Source: Blattamonas nauphoetae (Eukaryota; Preaxostyla; Oxymonadida). Taken from it: a stretch of 64,000 nt of DNA. The DNA lies in NCBI GenBank assembly GCA_033064195.1, contig JARBJD010000029.1, positions 360,286 to 424,285 on the forward strand. Reading direction: 5' to 3'. Below are positions 22,774 to 34,300 of the stretch, piece by piece (the first letter of the stretch is position 1; each line of letters starts with the position of its first letter). A program made the translations under genes and the position numbers. The notes beneath the pieces were generated by a model. It saw nothing but the letters and a program-made list of their open reading frames with translations, was not told the origin of the DNA and did no database searches.

Positions 22774-23635
22774 GGGTGATTCTCATTGAAAAATCGCAAA
22801 ACACTAATGTGCGTCACCAAAAATTATTTTTTGCGGAATTACCATTCGTCTGTTCAGTCGACTGAAAATGAGTGAATTACCGGATTTTAAGGAAGATCGC
22901 GTTCGATATCTCCTTTTTTTGTTCAGGACTCTTCTGCACATTTTTTGTAACAAAACAGGTCCAAAGACAAACTACCGATAATTTACAACAGAAAAAACCA
23001 ATTCTGTGTAAGAGCACTGGCACAAACTCCTCCATTGAAGAAAAAGACGCGAAAAGAGCGGATTGACATATTCAATATTTTTGATATATTAGATCCGTAA
23101 CATTTGTTGAACGTGTCTAACAGAGATTCTCTGATGGAAATACTGAAGGACCATGGTGTTTGAGGCGAGGTAGTACAGATTGATGACGATTGAAAAATGA
23201 GCATTCATTTTTGGGTCTACAAGACCAGAAATGAATGAATAAAGACATACCAGCGAGCGAAAACTTTCGATAACATCCGATTGAACGATTTATGTGAGAG
23301 TTATCTCGTTGTGTTCAATGTTCCGGCGCACCTCAAAAAAAGCCCGAGTATCTGAACGTGAGAAAGAAAGAAACGGTACAAACCATGTTGTGAGTGTGTA
23401 ATCCACAGTTTGATGTCGGTTTCATCATTGATATATATATCGAACAGAAGTCTGAAGGGTGATTAGTCGCCTAAGCATCGGATCCGCGATAAAGTTCGCC
23501 AACATGAAGAAAAGACGAAATTCACACCTTGAACATGGAGAGAGCACCTGTGACGGTGAGTAGAGGCTATTTGTCGATGAATATCAACGTACAGGAGCTG
23601 GAGTGACGGATGCGATTTTTGAAAAAGAATCACCC
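22774..23635. mobile_element. 862-bp TIR DNA element with 4-bp target duplication (copy 3)
   Basis: The left end starts GGGTGATTCTCATTG and the right end, read on the minus strand, starts GGGTGATTCTTTTTC; over 25 bp the ends agree at 22 positions. ATCC flanks the element on both sides (22770-22773 and 23636-23639). The duplicated locus shows the empty site with one ATCC (30734-30737) and otherwise matching flanks. About 200 bp of its left end aligns, in reverse orientation, with the right ends of copies 1 and 2. No transposase is visible, so it is non-autonomous. Between the ends the minus strand has intron-like segments (gtttgt...gttcag of 32 nt, gtatgt...ttgtag of 34 nt), so captured host exons are possible. 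A 4-bp duplication does not fix the superfamily. Confidence 0.88.
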
Positions 23636-23639
23636 ATCC

Positions 23640-24301
23640 GAAGCGAAGGTTCAGCAAGTGCTCGAGATGTTGGTTTCGCTTTTGGTGCCAACTGAGCCTC
23701 GACCTGTCCGTCTCTTTCTTCATCCACTCCAACAAAACTCTCCTCAACGCTCAAATACGTCGCTTGTGGATGGAGAATCGACATTGCTGATTGGCCCATC
23801 AGTGTTGGGATGATGATCGTGTCGACGCTGCTCTGGTCTTCCACTTCTCCCACTCGCAGCATCTCCAAATCAAAAGAAGACGCTGTCCCGCTTTCTGATT
23901 TCACAGTGTCAGTGTCGGCAAACATGATGAACGACGCGTCTTTCAGATGGAGAGGGAGTCGGTTGGCGACTGATTGTTGGAGTGACGGAGTCACGATATA
24001 GTTCCACTGCGAGAGAAACACAAAAGAGGAGATCATGAAGAGAAGTGGGAGATATGAGAGATGTGATATGATCAGAAGTGATGAGAAAAAGAACAAGAAG
24101 AGAAGTCAAGCATACCACTCCCTGCGTCTGCAGATACTTCGCAAGAATCAATCGTTCATTCGGCACTCCCACCTTCTCCGCCAGAAAAGCCCCCAGATCG
24201 CCCATCGTCGAGTTCCGCTTCTTGTCAAACACAATACTTCCCCAACTCCCGAGGAAGGACTTGTTGGAATCATTGAATCGGAGCTCGAACAAAAACAAGA
24301 C
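23640..24301 (-). pseudogene. orphan 3' end of a USP gene
   Basis: It corresponds to the last two exons of the complete USP gene at 30721-38108: exon piece 24301-24116, a 109-nt intron (24115-24007) with the same splice sites, then an exon from 24006 running into the inserted element. The whole peptidase domain and body are missing upstream. The reading frame has no internal stops. At its end the inserted element replaces the last four codons of the parent, so the frame reads on into the element for 17 residues before stopping. It has no start and no catalytic residues, so it should be inert unless transcribed from the neighbouring gene. Confidence 0.75.
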
Positions 24302-24403
24302 AGGACAGGAATGAACGCATGCATTCTACCTTACCTTTTCTTGGCTTTTCTAAATGAGAGACATGTTATCTTATGGTTTGATCTTCTCTCCACCATTTGT
24401 TTG

Positions 24404-27400
24404 ATGCTATCACTCGTTATTTGTGCAGCATTCATTCGTGTCATGCCTCTACTCGTCTCTCATACCATTAACCCCCCTCTACAGTTTTCAACGGTCCTTT
24501 TTGACAACAATGAAGAATACAAGTCGATAGTTCGAGTGCCGACGGGACATTATCATGCAAATGAATGTCTGCTCGAATCAGCAAGATTAACAATTCAAGG
24601 ATGTTCCAGTACTCTTCTTCATTCATCAATGGTGGAAAAGACTTCTCCAGAAGAAAAGACAACAATGTGGAAGAACAAGAATAATTCACGAGAAGAATCA
24701 TCAATATTATTGATGGTGAACAGCACTGTTTCGATTTCATCGTTGTCCTTGAATGTGCAGAACTCGAACAACATCATCTGTTGTCTCTGGTCAGCCTCGT
24801 TAGAAATGGTTTCATGCACAATTCTGTCGGGGAATGGATGCCCTCCATTGACCGTTCGATACGAAACAGGAAATGAGGAAACATCGATCTCTCTTTCGAG
24901 CTGTTCCCACAAGCCATCCAACCCACACACCTCACCCCCTCTTGTTGATCTTTATTTTCCCACTCCTCAACTACACCCTTCATTGAGGAGTAACAATGAC
25001 TTCACCGAGCAAGAATCACCTGGATCTATCTCAGTGACGAGTTCATCGTCGTCGCTGTCAAATATCCACCTTCCTCATGGAGTTGGTCCTATCTTCAATT
25101 TTGGCAGCATTTCGAAATCCCCAGGCCAAGGATCATCTCTTTCCATCAACACACATCTCATATACTCTCGACTCGTGAACGTGTCAAGCCAGCCATCTTC
25201 ATGTCTGCCCAGAAGCGACGCCAACCTGCAAAGTCAAACAATGGTTGGAGTGAAAATGAGTGGTTGTTCTAACCATCTCTATGGAACGACTTGTCGTGAT
25301 ATTAATGATGGAGGAAGTGTCATTTGTCAGAACTCGTCGTTCTTTCGCTGCTCGACGAATCTCGAACCATCATCCACTCATCCCAATTACACCCTCCAAC
25401 ACCGCACAGGTGAAGATCAGAAGTTCTTCTTCGACCGGTCGTCAGACTCATCTACCATCACCTTCACTCGATCCACATTCCACACAATGACATCGACGAA
25501 TGACGGTGCAGCGATCTATGCCAGATTAGGCGTTGCCCACATTGCCATCGACGAATGCTCATTTATCGGCTGCCAGTGCACGGGCACAGTCCAAAGTGGG
25601 GGAGCTGTCTGTGCTTCCTATGCAGATGGAAAAGCTTCTGTGTCTATCCTCTCCTGCTTCTTCTCTGATTGTCAAGCAGATAACTATGGAGGCACGGTTT
25701 GTCTGAAACTCGGACACACTCAAACAGTTTCTTGTTGTGTCTTCATCTCATCCGGGCACAATGTCAACTTTGGAGGGATAATATCTTTTGATCAGCCGGA
25801 ATCAGAAGTTCACATCAGCCACAATTTCTTCAGCGATGGGAAAGCAAATTTTGGAGGAGCATTTCGTATTTCACGCCCCAAAGGGTCAATTTCCATCACC
25901 TTCTGTGCGTTCAGAGACTGTTACAGTCACAGATTCGTACTTCGAGAAATGCAATGCAACAAGGGGAGGAGCCATCTTTATCAACAGCACCACTTCTTTC
26001 AAGTTGAATTCACTCACGTTCACAGCATGCACATCATCCAGTGGGAAAGATCTCTGTCTGTACTCTCACTCGAAAACAGATATCGTTGAAACAAATATGA
26101 TCGTGAATTGTATGTCGACATCGGGTGCATCGAATGTGTACTTTGAACAAGGAAAACTCCTCGACAGCGATCTTATTCCACAAGTTGCCTCGATTGATAT
26201 TCCGTCGATCACCGTGGTTGCTTCGTTTAGTCCGAAAGAAACTGGATGGAAACTGACTGTATACACAAGCGAGCCTGTCGAGCGGAAGATTCTGGTTGTG
26301 CTGGACAACAGTTTGAGTGAATACGAAAAACCAACCTTCAACTCTCCTCCTCCGATCGCTCGTCTGTTTGTGTTCGACTTCGCGTCGGGTGAACTCTCTA
26401 AATCCCAGACCTTTCAAATCAGCGAATGGAACCTGCTCCAATACGAGTCGAACTACTCGATCACTATTCCATTTCTTATCGGAGCAAAAAATACACATAC
26501 TTTCGATTATAACTTCTCAACACCAAATCCCCCTCGAATTGTGGAAGCCACTTGCGAAATCAAGGATGGTGATCCGACAACAGGAATCATTCATCTGAAA
26601 GGCCGGACACTCGACGCAGGCGATTACATCGTCAAACTGAAGGAAGTCGATGGGTTTCAGATTTCTGTCTCGTTCGCCGGATCGCCAGCATCGCCTGATT
26701 CGAGAACGATGATCTCGTCAACAACTGAAGTGCTTTTGTTTGGAGAGGACAGTATACTGGAATATGGAAAGGAATATGAAATCTTGTCTGTTCAGAAAGT
26801 TGGTGCAGAAACATTTCTACTCCTCGATCCTCCTCAACTCTTCATGCTTGTCCCCAACCCTCCTCGCCTGTCTCTCGTGGGGACATGCTTGTTTCCCAAA
26901 CCTCTGGACAAATCAACAATCTCGATTCCGCTCAGCGGTACAGAAATTCCAACTGGACCATACTCGATGAATGTCTCACTGGTTGGAGATGAACAATCAT
27001 CCAACATCACACTCACAGCAACGTTCTCGTCGGCAGAAAGCGGGACAGCGACAGCAGTTGTGTTCGATGCGGCCGATGGAGATGTTGATCTCATATTTGG
27101 TTCAGAATACTCGATTGAGTCGTTGTGGAATGACGATGGTTCGATCTGGATCCCATTTTCTCTTTCGTTTGCAGTTCCATCGAGCCCTGGGATTGTTGAA
27201 TCATTCGTATCTGCCGTTTTCAATAAAGAAAGCACGCGAGCAACATTGACATTCAGTGGGACTGATTTTGTGTCCGGGCCCACACGTGTTGTTCTTTTGG
27301 ACGGCTCGACCAAGATCAACTCAAATTCAGATGTTCGTGTTATGGATAAAACCCATCTGACCGTAACTATCACAGCTGGATGGACTCAATCGTCGTCGAC

Positions 27401-29879
27401 AGTGGCATATGGTCGCTCGTACTCGATCAATTCTGTGGCTTCGTCATCGAAATCGTTCCTTGTCCGTTCGTCTGTGTTGGTGATCATCCCGAGTCCACCA
27501 TGTGTGACTGGAATCTCGTGCGACATGGACTCCCATTTCACTCACTTCCTTCTTTCATTCACAGGGCAAGATCTTCCCATCTCGGGAACATACACTGCGA
27601 GTCTGAAATCGTCGTCATTTTCGTTTTCAGTGACATTCGCAGATGGAGTTGGGACATCAGAAAGGATTGAAGCGAATGCGACGAACAGCCTCCTCTATGA
27701 CACTGCGTACACACTCTCATCCCTCTCACAAGGGAACAACCAGATTATTCTGAACACGACATCGTTCTCCACACCCCCTGGTCCAACATTGTCTGATGTT
27801 CAGTGCTCTCTGGACTCGTCGGATTTCCATTTCGTTCTCCTGACACTGACTGGCTCTCGAATGCCTTCGTCGTCTGAATACACGCTGATTGTTGTTGAAA
27901 CTGGGGAATCAGCCGAAATCTCTCTTCCTGTGTCGTTTACATCGTCCACCGATGGATTTGGGAGAGTTGAAGTGTACAAGAAAGACAACACTCTGAAATA
28001 TGATCGAACATACTCCGTTGTTTCACTGTCTCTTGGCTCTTTGTCGATCACCATCCCCGATTCCATCACATTCCCCACTCCATCTGAGCCCATCCGAATT
28101 GAAGACGCCACAGCCAAACTGAACGACGATCGATCGAAAGCGATCATCGCTCTCGTCGGAGTCAAGCTGCAAGAAGGGTCGTGGATGGTCACAATCTCCA
28201 CCACTCCTCCGCTTGAAGTTCCTGGACAACTTGGAGAAGATGGTTCTCTCGTTTTTTCTGTCAATGCTGGCTTTACTGACCCAACACAACTGATTTTCGG
28301 GTTGAAATACAAAATCGAAGCAGTGACACTCGATTCCAAACCCGTTCTCGTCAACAACGATGTCTTCTTCACAGTACCTCACGCTCCTTTTGTTTCGTCG
28401 GCATTCATCTCGTTTGTTAATTTTCAAAATACGAGCTGCCAGATTTCGTTTGATGGAGCACATCTTCCTTTGATGGACGAGTACACAGTGGTTCTCAGTC
28501 CCTTCATCTCATTTCCTATCTCATTTACCTCAACTTCGAAAGGCAAGTCACCAACACTCTCAATCGGCTCACCGAACAGCCTCCAATACTCGGAAACTTA
28601 CACAATCGCATCAATCACAAAGACAAGCAACCCACTCGAAGTGATTCTCACTGATCCTTCAATTGTGATAGAAACTGGACCGAAACCAACTTGGCTTTCC
28701 ATGACTGTGAACGAAGGAGGGAGTGACCGAACGGAAGAATGTGGATCAGTTGAAGAGCCGTGTGGATCAGTGGCTTGGGGATGGAGAGCAGGAAAAAGAC
28801 AGCTTGGAGGCGAAGGCATTTGTATATGGATCAAGAAAGAAGTTCGGTTCGGAGAGAGGATTTGGGTTGGATCGGAACAGCTTACGATCCAAACAGCGAG
28901 CGGAAATCGATCTCGTCTGACCTGCGAAGACTCACTCATCGAAAGTCCACTCTCCACAAAGGAAAGAAAGGGTATTGTGACGATTGGTGACGGATTAGTG
29001 TCTTTTACTGATTTGGTTCTTTCTTTGCCTGCCACCTCGAGCGAAGAGGTTGGAGGACATTTCGTTGTTTCTGGGAAAGGAAGCTTTCTGGTTGAATCGG
29101 TCCAGATTGTTTCAGAAGGAGGTGGGAGAGTTGGGATGGGAGTTGGATGGGTGGAAGGGGGGCAGATGGACGTGAATGGAGTTGTTCTGGTCAATGCTTC
29201 GTTCGAAGTGACTTTATTTGGAGCTCAAGGCGAACGAGAAGCAATTCAATTTTCTGTATCGAATTTGAATATTCAGAACACAACCACCTCTGACGCTCTC
29301 ATCCACTTCTCCTCTCTCTCGCCCTCTTCCTCGTTCTCCCTCTCCCACTCTTCTTTCCTCACCACAATCCGCACAATCAACTCAGCTTCATCACCGTCTT
29401 CAAACGCCAATCTCAGTTTGATTTCAATTTCAACAAGCCAAGATTCTGTTTCGGTTGATGATTGTGTGTTTGAGAAGAGTGGAACATGCCTCTCTTCATC
29501 GCCATCGACATTCATTGGAAACACACTCCACATCGCGCTCTCCTCGCCCATCCCTTCAAAGTCGACGGTTGTGATCTCGTTGTGTCTGTTTGTTGATTGT
29601 TTAGGCTCGTCTGGATCAGGAGCTCTCCACATCTCAACAGGGACACACTCGGCGATCATTGTGCTCTCCAACAACTGGTTTGAAAACCTCCTCTCTGGCA
29701 ATGAATGGCCATCTCGGAAGGGTGGGATTGCAGTTCTGGACTGGACTCGCTCTGCTTCAGTCGCATCATCATCGTCCCATCCAGTTGGAGTGCTTGTTGA
29801 ATATGGAACACTCTGTCCAACCATCATCCGTCGTAGATGTGTCCTTTCCAACAGCCGCCTTGTCATGCAGAAGGCTTAA
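24404..29879 (+). CDS. giant beta-helix / repeat surface protein, frame changes inside
   Basis: The start is a signal-peptide-like Met-Leu-Ser-Leu-Val-Ile-Cys at 24404 (an in-frame ATG also exists at 24311). The first part (to ~25.9 kb) has parallel beta-helix turns with repeated GG[AT] and Cys-rich motifs. The second frame (from ~25.91 kb) continues with TVTVTDSYFEKC...GGAIF, then about seven ~90-residue Ig/IPT-like repeats, each ending in a Tyr-x-[Ile/Val]-xx-[Leu/Val] strand. A NEGGSDRTEECGSVEEPCGS module and a Ser-rich beta-helix end follow. The frames change by +1 near 25.9 kb and again near 29.83 kb. The last segment would encode a hydrophobic membrane helix that reaches a stop right after the target site of the element at 29924. 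Short introns (49 nt at 25866-25914; 25 nt near 29838) could explain both shifts, but true frameshifts are as likely. Confidence 0.7.
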
Positions 29880-29923
29880 TGAATACACAATTCCTGTCTC
29901 ACTGGCTGTTAGTTTCTTGATCT

Positions 29924-30372
29924 GGGTGATTCTCAGTGAAATAAGGCAAGCGTCGCCAAATTACACAGACGCAGAAACTCTCCAAAATAATCAACTATTT
30001 TCGTCTATCATCTCGAAATACATCATTTGTGAACTTTTTTCATTTTCAAAAAAACATAGAATTTGTCTCGATCAACACATAAATCTCACGTTTTTTCCAT
30101 TTTTCTCTTTAATGGATGATTTATCTCTGTTCTATCACACAGATACATCTTTTTTTGTTGATTTACATCCTTTCTCTCTCTTTAAACGTCTTCTGTGAGA
30201 AAAAGTGTGTAAAAATGTGCTGATCTTAAAAAGGCTATTTCGAGCGCGATCATGCTTGAAATCCAAAAATTCACATGTCCTCTGTCTGCAGAGCAGATGT
30301 GTAAGAAATAGGGAAAAAATGAATTTTACAAACGCACCATAGTGTTTTGCCTTAATTGACTGAGAATCACCC
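29924..30372. mobile_element. 449-bp TIR DNA element with 4-bp target duplication (copy 2)
   Basis: The left end reads GGGTGATTCTCAGTG and the right end, on the minus strand, GGGTGATTCTCAGTC; over 26 bp the ends agree at 24 positions. ATCT lies on both sides (29920-29923 and 30373-30376). The right half carries the family blocks aaaaagtgtgt, cgagcgcgatca and tagggaaaaaat. There is no coding capacity. Removing one ATCT and the element gives TTG ATC TTC ATT TAA, the expected last codons of the membrane helix of the upstream surface gene. Confidence 0.88.
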
Positions 30373-30420
30373 ATCTTCATTTAATTTATTGTCTCTTATT
30401 CGCTCACAATTCAAAGGCGT

Positions 30421-31399
30421 GTGTCTTCATTACCATTTTGCCGACTCCATCGTTCCTGAAATTAACAGATACTGGTCAAATGATGAACAGAGCAAAAGAG
30501 ACTACAATTGCCACTCGGATTCTCACTGAGGTTGAAGGAGGTTCTAAAATACGAATATGATTCAAACATCAAGTGAAATGTGGAAAAAAGAACATCAAAG
30601 AGGTTAATCTGAGAAAGGAAAGATTCGCTGACAAGCCAAAAAAAGGTCAGTGTTTATAAACAAAGAATCTGGGAAGATATGGCGAGGGAAGAATGTTGTG
30701 AAACCCAAAACAGGTGCTCGTTAATTCAGATTGATCCGAAGCGAAGGTTCAGCGAGTGCTCGAGATGTTGGTTTCGCTTTCGGTGCCAACTGAGCCTCGA
30801 CCTGCTCGTCTCTTTCTTCATCCACTCCAACAAAACTCTCCTCAACGCTCAAATGTGTTGCTTGCGGATGGAGAATCGACATTGCGGACTGGCCCATCAG
30901 TGTTGGGATGATGATCGTGTCGACGCTGCTCTGGTCTTCCACTTCTCCAACTCGCAGCATCTCCAAATCAAAAGAAGAGGCTGTCCCGCTTTCTGATTTG
31001 ATTGTGTTGGTGTCGGCAAACATGATGAACGACGCGTCTTTCAGATGGAGAGGGAGTCGGTTGGCAACTGATGGTTGGAGTGACGGAGTGACAATATAGT
31101 TCCACTGCGAGAGAAACACAAAAGAGGAGATCATGAAGAGAAGTGGGAAATATGAGAGATGAGATGTGATCAGAAGTGATGAGAAAAAAAACAAGAAGAG
31201 AAATCAAACATACCACTCCCTGCGTCTGCAGATACTTCGCAAGAATCAATCGTTCATTCGGCACTCCCACCTTCTCCGCCAGAAAAGCCCCCAGATCACC
31301 CACCGTCGAGTTCCGCTTCTTGTCAAACACAACACTCCCCCAACTTCCGAGGAAGGACTTGTTGGAATCATTGAATCGGAGCTCGAACAAAAACAAGAC
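30421..31399. repeat. right copy of a direct repeat
   Basis: This is the partner of 22425-24301, in the same orientation, with the complete USP gene continuing beyond 31399. It keeps the uninterrupted target site of the 862-bp element at 30734-30737. It lacks 36 bp inside the last exon of the small gene, so that copy would encode a shortened 3' end only. The stretch 30373-30720 holds no complete gene. Confidence 0.85.
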
Positions 31400-34300
31400 G
31401 ATTGAGGTCGCTTTTGATTCCAGTTTGATATCGATTGGGGAATCCAGAATCTGAAAAGCGAGATGGCTTCCGTTTGTGACGCTGAACGAGCTGAGTTTGT
31501 GAAGACGAGCAGGAAGGAGGGAATATGGAGAGGATGAGGTGGAAGTTGGTGATTGGGCAGAAGGGGAATTGGAGGAACCGGTTGATGATGGGTGGGAGAA
31601 GAGAGAATTATTGTAAAACTGGACAGTGTCAAGATTTGCTGAGATCTCATCGGGAAGGTGGGAGACAATCGCAGCTTCGTTGACTTCCGCGATGGCAGGC
31701 AACGTTGAGTCGCTTTGACTCTTCCTCATTCGCATCGTCTGCTTCTTCTTCCCCAACAGTCGCTTGATCTTGAATCCATTCATCTCAAACACTCTCACAT
31801 TGTCTGATCCGCTTTCTGAAGGCACTTTCAAGCGAGCTCCCCTCATCTTTCGCAGAATCAACGAGAAGAGGTGTGGATACGTCTCCTGCAAGGCATTCTC
31901 AATCAGCTGGTCCAGCGTGTGCTCTGTCGATGTGGTGAATGAGGGTGAGATGTTCAGAAGAAAGAATGGAGGTGGAGGTGGACTCAGCGAAAGGGTCTTC
32001 GTGTGCATTCCGATCCCTCCTGGAACAGACATCCGAGTGCAGTAGCTTTCAACGTCCATTTCGACTGTTTTGGGAGGAGGGAAGCCGCGGAGGTTGGGAA
32101 GGGGAGCGCGGACAGGAATGTAGGATTGACAGGAGGTGGATGAGAGGCGGAAAAGATCACCACGACAGCCTTTCAGCGATTCCATTGGCGAGAGAAGAGA
32201 GGATAATTCATCTTTGTCGGGTGAACGGAAAGATGAGATGAGGTCACCAGCTTGGAGAAGAGCAGGCACGCTTCCAGGAAGAACAGTGAAAGGGAGATTG
32301 TGTTCGTCTGACGGGATTTCGATTGGAGTGAAAGCGAATGTGGACAAGTCGAGTGGAGAACCAACAAGAGGGATGAGTAAAGAGAGCGTGATGGAGATCT
32401 GAGATGGCAGCGGGACTGCTCCAGCTTCGATGTACACGCGGTCCAGATGGTGCAGGCCAGCATCTCGCAGCGTTACCGTCTCGTCCACCAACATCTGCCC
32501 GGGAAGTTCAAATGACTCTGAGTTGTACAATCGAGAGAAGTGTGGATCGAACCCGTACAGCGTCGCAGCTTCCAAATGCAGCTCGTAGACGGTTGCTGTT
32601 GGAAGGAGCTGGACCATGTGCTTCTCAATCACATCCGAAAAGGCGTCGGTGAATCTGCAGATTTCAATTGTCCACATTTCCACTCTGATGTTTTTGGAAC
32701 GACGCTCGTCGATTGAGGCGATCAGAGATGGCGCGATGATTGGGATGGGGTGTTCCAGACACGTCAGAATGCAGATGACTCTGATGTACGCGTGGATTCC
32801 AGACGCTTTGAGCGATTTGGCTGGTTCGTCGATTTCTTTCCCACATCCTCCCAACACATCTGTCCAGAATATCGAAGGAATGGAGTGTGTGAACATGTGC
32901 TGGCTCACGTCGCTGTGTTTGACAACAGTTGTCCCAAACACTTCTTGAATTGCCTGCTTCACAGACATAACGGATGTTGAGAGTGAGCAGGTCACTTCGA
33001 ATGACGAATCGTTGGCGAACTGTGAAATTGGGCCTGTTCTGATTCGATGGTAGAATCGCTCCTTCCGCAGCTGATTGATGTATCTGTTCGGGTCCAGCTT
33101 TGCTTTCGCAACTGTGATGCCCGGATCCAGTGGAATCGGAATGACATGGAACAAGATCTCGTCGTCTCGAAGTGTGAATGTCTCTGGCTTCATTTCAAGA
33201 TGGACTGTCACAGGCATTTCGTGCCCTATCTCGCTGAGCGGGACGTGTTTATCGATTTTGATGGCGAGATCCGGTGGCGAGACAACACGAGGAACGTCGA
33301 AACTGGAGACTGTTGGTGTGTCTTCGATTTGAGACGGCAGGAGGAAGAGGGAGTATCTCCCAGAGGGGACGGTAAGGAGGCTCATCGGAGTGTGTGGAGT
33401 CACGTCAATCTGTCCCTTTCCTTTGTCCACCACTTTCGATGGATACAACACTTCCACTGACACTCTCCCTCTTCTCCCCTCCACTCGTCTCAACGACAGA
33501 AAATGGTCTTCAACTTGGAAGTGGCCTCCGTGACGATACATCTGGCTGATGGCGTAGATGTGGACCTCTTTCCATTCCTCTGTTTCTCCTGTCACTTTTG
33601 GGAGTTGTTTGAACAAGTCCAGAGCTGCTGTTTCGATGCTGGTTCGCATGTCAAACTCCCATTCGCCTCGAAACTGCGCTGTTTTCGAGAAGTCCTCGCG
33701 AAGATGAAGTGTTGTCGTGACGATCGTTCGCGGAGGATCTCCGTTGATCCACGTTTCGCTTTCTTTAAACTTTCCGAGCTGGCAGAACGCGAGTGTGAGG
33801 AGAGGGAAGTCTTTGTGGTTCTGTCGAATCGATCGAAGCGCTGATTCGACTTGTGCGATCGCTTGTTTCCGTTCAAAGTCCTTTTGAAGGTGTGTGGGGA
33901 GGTGTTGAGGTGAGAAAGAGGTGATTTTGTGAATGATGTCGTTTCCAGTGTTGGTCCCACACTTTCTGTAAAGCAGAATATATGCTGAATCAGACGCTCC
34001 CGAAAACGTCTTCTGGATCGACAGAGGGGACACTTGCGTCACTTTGGTATCGTTGAAATCGTACCATTTTCCAAACGCCTTTTCGGCAAGATGTTCGATG
34101 TTGGGAGGAGAGGATGGGGATAATGGGTGGTCGGAGAGAGGCTGTTTGGAGCTGGCTGGGCCTTCTTCCAACGAATCTCGAATCAGAACATGGTAATGTC
34201 CGCCGTACGCTCCCCCCGAATGGATCACCACTCCACACAGCTCGAAGAGATGAGGAGACGTGAAATCCACTTCGGGGAGAGGAACTATGTCGAGTGTGAG

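Larger units (their letters stand above)
22425..24301. repeat. left copy of a direct repeat
   Basis: It matches 30421-31399 almost base for base except for two indels: the 862-bp element at 22774-23635, present only here, and a 36-bp stretch missing from the other copy. The unit holds the end of a small gene followed by the end of a USP gene, both on the minus strand. Homology stops abruptly at 24301, where the USP body should continue and the surface-protein region begins instead. Confidence 0.85.

Noticed and set aside
25885-25926. A 42-nt intron (gtcaat...ttacag) to join the surface-gene frames
   Set aside because: Its length is a multiple of three and would not change frame, so it cannot connect the two reading frames.
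30721-30740. First read as an ~860-bp deletion in the right repeat by ATCCG microhomology, with extra USP exons in the left copy
   Set aside because: The extra DNA in the left copy has inverted ends and a 4-bp target duplication, and the right copy is the clean single-site version, so insertion on the left explains everything more simply.
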